Shown here piece by piece: positions 6,602-12,308 of a stretch of DNA of 12,308 bases; the first letter of the stretch is position 1; each line of letters begins with the position of its first letter. The notes under the pieces were generated by a model. That model saw only the letters and a program-made list of their open reading frames with translations, did not search any database and was not told the origin of the DNA. This stretch comes from MGBC120314 sp964403785 (lineage in GTDB: Bacteria > Bacillota > Clostridia > Lachnospirales > Lachnospiraceae): contig CAYOHM010000059.1 of assembly GCA_964403785.1 (NCBI GenBank), positions 1-12,308 of the forward strand. Direction: 5' to 3'. A program made the position numbers and the translations under genes.

Positions 6602-8374
6602 ATGTATTATCCTGAGGAATTAGTTGAACGGGTTATTGAAAGTAATAATATTGTGGATGTGATTTCAGGATATGTTAAGCTTCAAAAAAAAGGCGCGTCA
6701 TATTTTGGATTATGTCCGTTTCATAGCGAAAAATCAGCCTCCTTTTCCGTATCTCCCAATAAGCAGATGTATTACTGCTTTGGCTGCGGCGCAGGTGGAA
6801 ATGTTCTGACATTTATTATGGAATATGAGAAGTTCACCTTTACCGAAAGCATAAAATACCTTGCGGACAGAGCCGGAATTGAACTTCCTCAGATGGAATA
6901 CTCTAAAGAGGCAAGAGAAAAGGCGGACCTTAGAAATGTCCTGTTTGAGATAAACAAAAAAGCAGCGATATATTTCTGCCACCAGCTAAAGGGTGAAAAC
7001 GGAGCAAATGCAAGAGCGTATTTTGAAAAAAGGAAATTATCAGCGGATACGATTAATAAATTTGGTCTGGGATATTCCAATATGTATAGCGATGATTTGT
7101 ATCGTTATATGAAAAATGAAGGGTATTCGGATAATGTGCTGAAGGAATCCGGGCTTTTTTCAATGAGCGAGAAGGGCGTGCATGATAAGTTCTGGAACAG
7201 GGTTATGTATCCGATAATGGATATCAATAACAAGGTAATCGGATTCGGTGGAAGAGTTATGGGGGACGGAGAGCCTAAATATTTAAATTCTCCGGAAACT
7301 ATGCTCTTTGACAAGAGCCGCAATCTTTACGGACTTAATATAGCGAGAAGCAGCAAAAAAAATCATCTTATAATCTGTGAAGGCTATATGGATGTAATTG
7401 CACTTCATCAGGCAGGCTTTGATGAAGCAGTAGCTTCGCTTGGAACTGCGCTTACAACGGGCCATGCCGGTTTGTTAAAACGATACACCACGGAGATACT
7501 TTTGACGTATGACAGTGATGGTGCGGGTGTTAAGGCGGCGCTTCGGGCAATTCCTATACTTAAAGAAGCAGGACTTAGGATAAGGGTAATAAATATGCGC
7601 CCTTACAAGGACCCGGATGAATTTATAAAGGCTCTCGGACCGGATGAGTTTCAAAAACGTATTGATGAAGCAATTCCAAGCTTTGATTATGAAATCAATG
7701 TTATGCAGCAGCAATATGATTTAAAGGACCCCGAAAGCAAAACAGCATTTTATCGGATGCTTGCAAAAAAGTTATCCGAATTTACCGAGCCGGTTGAGAG
7801 AAATAATTATGTTCAGGCAGTATGTGATAAGTATTTTATAGAATATGAGAGCTTCAGAAAGCTGGTCAATGATTACGGAGAAAAATACTATATCCAGAAT
7901 GAATTAAAAGAGCAGAAATCAAGGCAGGAGGATTCCTTCAAAAAACCGAAAGAAGATGGTGTTAAAATAGCCCAGAAGATTCTGCTTACATGGCTGATTG
8001 ATGATCCGGCGATATATCCGAGGATAAAGGATTACATTTCACCGCAGGATTTTATAGAACCGTTGTATCATGATGTTGCAGAAAAGCTTTTTACACAGCT
8101 TGCCAATGGAAAAATAAATCCGGCAGTGATTATCAGTACCTATGAAAGTGAGGAGGAGCATAAAGAGGTTGCAGCACTGTTCAATGAAGAACTTAGTGAG
8201 AATCTCAGCATTTCTGAAAAAGAAAAAGCACTCAATGAAACAATATATAAAGTAAAAAAGAACGGAGTTGATTACAGAAGCCGGAAGGCGGAGTCTGTGA
8301 GCGAGCTGAAGGAGCTTGTGAAGGAACAGGCACAGCTAAAGAAACTCAGCAATTTGCATATTTCACTAAAGTGA
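6602..8374 (+). CDS. dnaG: DNA primase DnaG
   Basis: This 590-residue primase makes RNA primers at the replication fork with the replicative helicase. The CHC2 zinc finger is complete (Cys38, His41, Cys59, Cys62). The RNA-polymerase core follows (FWNRVMYPI, then FGGR at 215-218 and PKYLNSPET at 225-233). The TOPRIM domain has Glu260 in CEGYMDV, Asp304 and Asp306 in TYDSDGAG, and DPDE at 337-340, so the metal-binding residues are all present. Residues from about 430 onward form a divergent helical region where the helicase-binding domain lies. GAGG at 6591-6594 precedes the ATG by seven bases, 16 nt after the dgt stop. Two A8 tracts (6684-6691 and 7355-7362) occur in frame without disrupting it. 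Confidence 0.98.
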   Translation: MYYPEELVERVIESNNIVDVISGYVKLQKKGASYFGLCPFHSEKSASFSVSPNKQMYYCFGCGAGGNVLTFIMEYEKFTFTESIKYLADRAGIELPQMEYSKEAREKADLRNVLFEINKKAAIYFCHQLKGENGANARAYFEKRKLSADTINKFGLGYSNMYSDDLYRYMKNEGYSDNVLKESGLFSMSEKGVHDKFWNRVMYPIMDINNKVIGFGGRVMGDGEPKYLNSPETMLFDKSRNLYGLNIARSSKKNHLIICEGYMDVIALHQAGFDEAVASLGTALTTGHAGLLKRYTTEILLTYDSDGAGVKAALRAIPILKEAGLRIRVINMRPYKDPDEFIKALGPDEFQKRIDEAIPSFDYEINVMQQQYDLKDPESKTAFYRMLAKKLSEFTEPVERNNYVQAVCDKYFIEYESFRKLVNDYGEKYYIQNELKEQKSRQEDSFKKPKEDGVKIAQKILLTWLIDDPAIYPRIKDYISPQDFIEPLYHDVAEKLFTQLANGKINPAVIISTYESEEEHKEVAALFNEELSENLSISEKEKALNETIYKVKKNGVDYRSRKAESVSELKELVKEQAQLKKLSNLHISLK

Positions 8375-8383
8375 GGATAAAAT
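8354..8383 (+). promoter_or_regulatory. Weak candidate internal promoter for rpoD
   Basis: TTGCAT at 8354-8359 lies 18 bp before TAAAAT at 8378-8383, which overlaps and follows the end of dnaG. The -35 matches only three positions of the consensus, the -10 five. Initiation near 8390 would place the rpoD inverted repeat at the extreme 5' end of the message. Separate rpoD promoters inside dnaG are known in other bacteria, but this one is not proven. Confidence 0.3.
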
Positions 8384-8391
8384 ATATTTAA

Positions 8392-8407
8392 TTGCCTTAA
8401 AAGGCAA
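8392..8407 (+). repeat. Inverted repeat at the rpoD ribosome-binding site
   Basis: TTGCCTT (8392-8398) and AAGGCAA (8401-8407) are perfect arms around AA. In RNA this would be a six-bp hairpin with a four-base loop. The right arm runs straight into GGAAGGA, the Shine-Dalgarno region of rpoD. There is no following U-tract, so it is not a terminator. It may modulate RNA processing or access to the ribosome-binding site. Confidence 0.5.
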
Positions 8408-8425
8408 GGAAGGATGGACAACATA

Positions 8426-9535
8426 ATGGATGAAAATATGATTAAATTCACAGAAAAATTAAAGGAGCTTCTTGCAACAGCCAAGAAGAAAAAGAATTGC
8501 CTTGAACAGCAGGAAATCCTTGATTTCTTTTCTGATATGGAATTTGATCCTGACAAGATGGAGAAGGTACTGGAGTTTCTGGAAAATAATGGCGTTGATG
8601 TTTTGATGCCTGTTGAAGAGGAGCCGGAGGATGATGACGATATTATCCTGGATGATACGGAGGAAATAGACCTTGAGAAAATAGACCTTTCCGTTCCGGA
8701 GGGTGTCAGCATTGAGGATCCTGTGAGAATGTATCTTAAGGAAATAGGAAAGGTTCCGCTGCTCAGCGCTGAAGAAGAAATTGAGCTTGCAAAGCGCATG
8801 GAGGAGGGTGACCAGGATGCCAAAAAACGTCTTGCAGAAGCAAATCTTCGTTTGGTTGTCAGTATTGCAAAACGTTATGTGGGACGTGGTATGCTGTTCC
8901 TTGATCTTATTCAGGAGGGCAATTTAGGCCTTATTAAGGCTGTGGAAAAGTTTGACTGCAGTAAGGGCTTTAAGTTCTCAACATATGCAACCTGGTGGAT
9001 ACGTCAGGCAATTACAAGAGCCATCGCGGACCAGGCACGTACAATTCGTATTCCTGTTCATATGGTTGAAACGATTAATAAACTTATCCGTGTTCAAAGA
9101 CAGCTTCTTCAGGAACTGGGAAGAGAACCTTCTCCTGAGGAAATTGCGGCAGCAATGGATATTCCGGTAGAGCGTGTCCGTGAAATACAGAAAATTTCTC
9201 AGGAGCCTGTTTCTCTTGAAACACCTATTGGAGAAGAGGAGGACAGTCATCTCGGAGATTTTATACAGGATGATAACGTACCTGTACCGGCGGACGAGGC
9301 AGCGTTTACCTTACTTAAGGAACAACTGGCTGAGGTGCTCGATACACTTACGGAGAGAGAGCAGAAGGTGTTAAGGCTTCGTTTTGGACTTGATGATGGA
9401 CGAGCCAGAACACTTGAAGAGGTTGGCAAGGAATTTAACGTTACAAGGGAGCGTATCCGTCAGATAGAAGCTAAGGCGTTAAGAAAGCTTCGTCATCCAA
9501 GCAGAAGCAGAAAGCTTAAGGATTATTTGGATTAA
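8426..9535 (+). CDS. rpoD: RNA polymerase primary sigma factor RpoD (SigA)
   Basis: This 369-residue housekeeping sigma factor directs RNA polymerase to standard -35/-10 promoters. Numbered from the ATG at 8426, residues 1-60 are a region 1.1-like helical domain, followed by an acidic linker (about 64-88) with EEEPEDDDDIILDD. Region 1.2 begins at DPVRMYLKEIG (98-108). Region 2 holds RYVGRGMLFLDLIQEGN and the -10 reading FSTYATWWIRQAITRAI (184-200). Region 3 follows PSPEEIAAAM. Region 4 has LTEREQKVLRLRFGL and the helix-turn-helix TLEEVGKEFNVTRERIRQIE (329-348). There is no long non-conserved insert, as in Gram-positive SigA. An in-frame ATG at 8414 would add four residues, but it abuts AAGGAAGG directly. 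From 8426 the AGGA at 8411-8414 is 11 bases away, so I prefer 8426; the choice is not certain. Confidence 0.96.
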   Translation: MDENMIKFTEKLKELLATAKKKKNCLEQQEILDFFSDMEFDPDKMEKVLEFLENNGVDVLMPVEEEPEDDDDIILDDTEEIDLEKIDLSVPEGVSIEDPVRMYLKEIGKVPLLSAEEEIELAKRMEEGDQDAKKRLAEANLRLVVSIAKRYVGRGMLFLDLIQEGNLGLIKAVEKFDCSKGFKFSTYATWWIRQAITRAIADQARTIRIPVHMVETINKLIRVQRQLLQELGREPSPEEIAAAMDIPVERVREIQKISQEPVSLETPIGEEEDSHLGDFIQDDNVPVPADEAAFTLLKEQLAEVLDTLTEREQKVLRLRFGLDDGRARTLEEVGKEFNVTRERIRQIEAKALRKLRHPSRSRKLKDYLD

Positions 9536-9547
9536 TCTGGAGGAGTT

Positions 9548-10261
9548 ATGGAGGTATCAAAAAGACTTAAAAGTATTGCACAAATGGTAACTGTCGGAAA
9601 TACTGTCTGTGATGTCGGAACGGACCATGGTTATCTTGCGATACATTTGGTCGAAAAAAACATTTCGCCTGCAGTAATAGCCATGGATGTGGTTAAGGGA
9701 CCCTTGTCAAAGGCAGAGGCCAATATAAAAGCAAGCGGTCTTGAGGATAAAATACAGACAAGGCTTTCCGACGGCGTGTCAGAGCTTAGCAGCGGTGAAG
9801 CTCAAACTGTTGTATTTGCGGGTATGGGAGGCATACTTATAACACAGCTTCTGGAAAACGGAAGAGAGATATTAAAAAGTATTGATGAGATAATATTATC
9901 ACCGCATACGGACATCGAAGCTGTCAGAAGGTATCTGCAGGACCATGGCTACCGGATATCTGAGGAAGAAATGATAGTGGATGAAGGAAAATTTTATGTA
10001 ATAATTAAGGCAAATCACGGAGAAATGTTGTATAATAAATGTGAGCTTTGCTATGGAAGATGTCTGCTTGAAAATAAAAATCCTGTATTAATGGAATTTC
10101 TTGTGCAGGAAGAAAATAAAATTAATAAAATAAAGTCCGGTCTTAATAACGTTAATACCGTAAATGCTTCACGCAGAATAAATGAACTCAATGATGAATT
10201 GTGTCTAGTAAAAGAGGGGTTAAAATACTATGAAATGCAGGGAAATTACAGAGATAATTGA
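9548..10261 (+). CDS. trmK: tRNA (adenine(22)-N1)-methyltransferase TrmK family
   Basis: This 237-residue class I SAM-dependent enzyme methylates N1 of A22 in tRNA in Bacillus relatives. The SAM-binding motif CDVGTDHGYLA (21-31), acidic Asp47 in AMDVVKGPL, SDG at 74-76 and GMGG at 92-95 match the TrmK/YqfN family. The C-terminal part (about 160-237) is charged and helical, like the coiled extension of TrmK that helps hold tRNA. GGAGG at 9539-9543 precedes the ATG, 12 nt after the rpoD stop. The 3' end overlaps the Nif3 gene by 32 nt. The position directly after rpoD and before nif3 is the usual Firmicute order, which supports the call. The IILSPH string at 115-120 sits where the catalytic-type loop falls in relatives. 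Confidence 0.9.
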   Translation: MEVSKRLKSIAQMVTVGNTVCDVGTDHGYLAIHLVEKNISPAVIAMDVVKGPLSKAEANIKASGLEDKIQTRLSDGVSELSSGEAQTVVFAGMGGILITQLLENGREILKSIDEIILSPHTDIEAVRRYLQDHGYRISEEEMIVDEGKFYVIIKANHGEMLYNKCELCYGRCLLENKNPVLMEFLVQEENKINKIKSGLNNVNTVNASRRINELNDELCLVKEGLKYYEMQGNYRDN

Positions 10262-11009
10262 AAGACTTTGTCCTCTTGATTCAGCCTTGACATGGGATAA
10301 TCCGGGACTTATAACCGGAGATATGGATGCAGAGGTACACAATATTATGGTGGCGCTTGATGCGACGGATGAGGTGATTGACGCGGCAATCGCACAGCAC
10401 ACGGATATGCTTATCACGCATCACCCGCTGATATTTGGTAAGATATCAAAGGTTAATTCAGAGGATATAGTCGGAAGGCGACTTTTGAAGCTTATTCACG
10501 GCAGGATAAATAATTATGCTGCACATACTAATTTTGATGTTAAAATAATGGGCTCGCTTGCAGCGTCGATGCTTGGACTGGAGGACCCGAAGGTACTGGA
10601 GGTTACAGGTGAATGTAATGGAGTACAGGAGGGTATCGGCAGGGTTTCAGATGTATATGAAAGTCAGGCGGGTACATGGATTGACAAGTTAAAGGCAAGC
10701 TTTGAACTGGAGAATGTAATCGTGTTCGGTGATACGCAGAAAACGGTGAAACGTGTTGCAATATCCCCGGGCTCAGGAAAAGGAATGTTATCCTTTGCAA
10801 AGGAACAAAACGTAGATTTGCTCATAACAGGTGATATCGGGCACCATGATGGGCTGGATGCCGTAGAAGAAGGCATTACGGTTGTTGATGCCGGTCATTA
10901 CGGTCTTGAGGTTATATTTATAGATTATATTGCAAAAGTACTTGAAAGAGAATGTAAGGATGTCAGAGTATTAACCTGTAAAGTGGGGGTACCTTACAGG
11001 ATAATGTAA
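10230..11009 (+). CDS. Nif3-like dinuclear metal centre hexameric protein
   Basis: This 259-residue protein belongs to the Nif3/YqfO/YbgI family, which forms a hexameric ring with two metal ions per subunit. The biochemical role is unsettled, although some members are annotated as GTP cyclohydrolase type 2. Likely metal ligands are visible: His64-His65 in ITHHPLIFG, His99 and Asp103 in AAHTNFD, and His223 and Glu227 in DAGHYGLE. GDIGHHD (201-207) is also characteristic. The protein is of the short type, lacking the roughly 100-residue PII-like insert of Bacillus YqfO. GAGG at 10214-10217 lies within trmK, and the start overlaps that gene by 32 nt, which implies coupled translation. Only 31 nt separate it from the following kinase. 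Confidence 0.93.
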   Translation: MKCREITEIIERLCPLDSALTWDNPGLITGDMDAEVHNIMVALDATDEVIDAAIAQHTDMLITHHPLIFGKISKVNSEDIVGRRLLKLIHGRINNYAAHTNFDVKIMGSLAASMLGLEDPKVLEVTGECNGVQEGIGRVSDVYESQAGTWIDKLKASFELENVIVFGDTQKTVKRVAISPGSGKGMLSFAKEQNVDLLITGDIGHHDGLDAVEEGITVVDAGHYGLEVIFIDYIAKVLERECKDVRVLTCKVGVPYRIM

Positions 11010-11040
11010 TACATATATCAACATCAAAAGGAGAATGTAT

Positions 11041-12308
11041 ATGGGAAAACAATTACTTGAATTAGCAAAATACGCAAAAAAGGACTATGACTGTGACATT
11101 ATTCTGGCAAAGGTGAACGGGAAACTTACAGAACTGTCAAAGGAAATAGAGGATGATGATGTAGTGGAATTTGTTACTACGGACACGGTTATCGGTAATC
11201 TCACGTATAAGAGAAGTGTTTGTATGTTGATGCTTTCGGCGCTCTATGATGTAGTGCCGGCTGATAAAATAAAAAAAGTTGTTGTTCACTATTCCATCAG
11301 TAAGGGGTATTACTGTGAAATTGAAGGTGATGTTGAGGTAAACGAGCAGCTCCTTCTTGAAATTAAGCTTAAGATGCTGGAGCTTGTAAGCCTTGATTTG
11401 CCGATTAAGAAAAAGAGCTTAAATACGGATAAAGCAATAGAATTATTCAGAAAGTACGGAATGTACGATAAAGTAAAGCTTTTTAAGTACAGACGTGTGT
11501 CACGTGTTAATGTTTACGAGTTAAACGGATACGAGGATTATAACTATGGCTATATGGCACCGTCAACCGGTATGCTTGACAGATTTGAGCTTTACGCATA
11601 TGATGCCGGATTTGTGCTTCAGCTCCCGACCAAGGAGGAACCGGATAATATTCCGGAATTTAATCCGCCTCAAAAGCTTTTTAATGTCCTTAAGGAATCA
11701 ACACATTGGGGAAATATGCTCGAGGTTGATACAGTTGGAGCACTAAATGATGTTATAGCATCGGGCAAAATAGGAGAATTGATTCTTGTACAGGAGGCGC
11801 TTCAGGAGAAAAAGATTGCTGATATAGCAGCGGAAATTGCATCAAAGCCGGATAAGAAGTTTATTATGATTGCAGGACCGTCATCCTCAGGAAAGACAAC
11901 CTTTTCACACAGACTTGCGGTGCAGCTTAAGGCTCACGGCTTAAAGCCGCACACGGTCGAGGTTGATAATTACTTTGTTGAACGTGATGAAACACCTAGG
12001 GATGAGAATGGTGACTATGATTTTGAATGTCTTGAGGCAATTGATATTGAATTATTTAACCAGCAGATGACGGATCTTCTTAAAGGCAAGCGTGTAGAAC
12101 TTCCTACCTTTAATTTTAAGGTTGGAAGAAAGGAATATAAAGGTAATGAATTGTCACTTGGCAATGATGAAATCCTTGTGCTTGAGGGAATCCACTGCCT
12201 GAATGACAGGCTGTCATACAGTATTCCTTCAGAAAATAAATATAAGATTTATATCAGTGCATTAACGCAGCTTAATATTGATGAGCATAACAGAATCCCG
12301 ACAACTGA
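11041..12308 (+). CDS. Uridine-kinase-family nucleoside kinase with ThrRS-like N-terminus (partial, 3' end missing)
   Basis: The frame is open from the ATG at 11041 to the window edge, giving 422 codons plus two bases with no stop. Residues about 15-60 resemble the TGS domain of threonyl-tRNA synthetase (ILAKVNGKLTELS, then VEFVTTD). Residues about 60-200 resemble its second N-terminal domain (ISKGYYCEIEG). From about 275 a P-loop kinase domain begins, with Walker A GPSSSGKTT (279-287) and VEVDNYFVERDETPR (306-320). LVLEGIHCLND (about 380-390) and DEHNRIPTT follow, all as in uridine/phosphoribulokinase relatives. The predicted activity is phosphorylation of a nucleoside, possibly uridine. AAGGAG (11028-11033) lies seven bases upstream. 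The closing TGA of the window is out of frame and is not a stop. About 130 further residues are expected beyond the edge. Confidence 0.9.
   Translation, partial: MGKQLLELAKYAKKDYDCDIILAKVNGKLTELSKEIEDDDVVEFVTTDTVIGNLTYKRSVCMLMLSALYDVVPADKIKKVVVHYSISKGYYCEIEGDVEVNEQLLLEIKLKMLELVSLDLPIKKKSLNTDKAIELFRKYGMYDKVKLFKYRRVSRVNVYELNGYEDYNYGYMAPSTGMLDRFELYAYDAGFVLQLPTKEEPDNIPEFNPPQKLFNVLKESTHWGNMLEVDTVGALNDVIASGKIGELILVQEALQEKKIADIAAEIASKPDKKFIMIAGPSSSGKTTFSHRLAVQLKAHGLKPHTVEVDNYFVERDETPRDENGDYDFECLEAIDIELFNQQMTDLLKGKRVELPTFNFKVGRKEYKGNELSLGNDEILVLEGIHCLNDRLSYSIPSENKYKIYISALTQLNIDEHNRIPTT

Noticed and set aside
8272..8823. A 183-codon open frame on the - strand
   Set aside because: It is antisense to the end of dnaG and the start of rpoD, rich in Ser and Phe as expected from the complement of acidic and lysine codons, and has no domain resemblance.
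11012..11043. CATATA/TATATG inverted repeat around the kinase ribosome-binding site
   Set aside because: It is only six AT-rich base pairs with a 20-base loop, too weak to claim.
12306..12308. TGA at the window end as the stop of the kinase gene
   Set aside because: In the kinase frame the last full codon is ACT at 12304-12306 and only GA follows, so the gene continues past the edge.
1..12308. Mobile element, CRISPR array or defence system
   Set aside because: No transposase, integrase, regularly spaced repeats, target-site duplications or defence-type domains are seen. Gene content is core and base composition looks even.

Overview
The window looks like a chromosomal core region of a low-to-moderate GC Clostridia species, most probably a Lachnospiraceae member. 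I infer this from the gene order dgt–dnaG–rpoD–trmK–nif3–nucleoside kinase, a compact RpoD with a short N-terminal region, a TIGR04086/DUF3792 membrane protein, strong purine-rich ribosome-binding sites and one TTG start. No tRNA, rRNA, insertion sequence, phage gene, CRISPR array or recent-transfer signature is visible. All convincing genes are on the + strand.

Layout. (1) Positions 1-108 hold a possible 3' end of an upstream frame and the leader of the first full gene. (2) Positions 109-1425 encode a CNNM/CorC-type membrane protein with CBS domains. Its last codons form the left arm of a strong intrinsic terminator (1407-1441). (3) Positions 1511-1861 encode a 116-residue four-helix membrane protein of the TIGR04086 family. 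(4) Positions 1971-5452 form a compact three-gene exporter operon: a MacB/LolD-type ATPase, a secreted and membrane-anchored protein with two CARDB/NEW3-like Ig-fold domains, and a FtsX/MacB-type permease. Both junctions overlap by exactly 14 nt. A candidate extended -10 promoter precedes the operon and a clear terminator (5463-5501) follows it. (5) From 5578 to the window end runs a Gram-positive macromolecular-synthesis operon: dGTPase, DNA primase, the housekeeping sigma factor, the tRNA m1A22 methyltransferase TrmK, a Nif3-like dinuclear-metal protein, and an uridine-kinase-family protein with a threonyl-tRNA-synthetase-like N-terminus that is cut off by the window edge.

How the parts work together. 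The exporter genes look like one machine. A cytoplasmic ATPase drives a four-helix permease with a large extracytoplasmic domain, and the Ig-fold protein sits between them genetically where a MacA-type adaptor would be expected in Gram-negative systems. The second operon groups dNTP control, replication priming, basal transcription and tRNA modification, as is usual in Firmicutes. The least described part is the exporter with its unclassified Ig-fold partner. The rest is largely conserved housekeeping, with a few local regulatory curiosities: an inverted repeat at the rpoD ribosome-binding site, a terminator inside a coding end, A8 tracts in all three exporter genes, and a Shine-Dalgarno-containing palindrome inside the permease gene.
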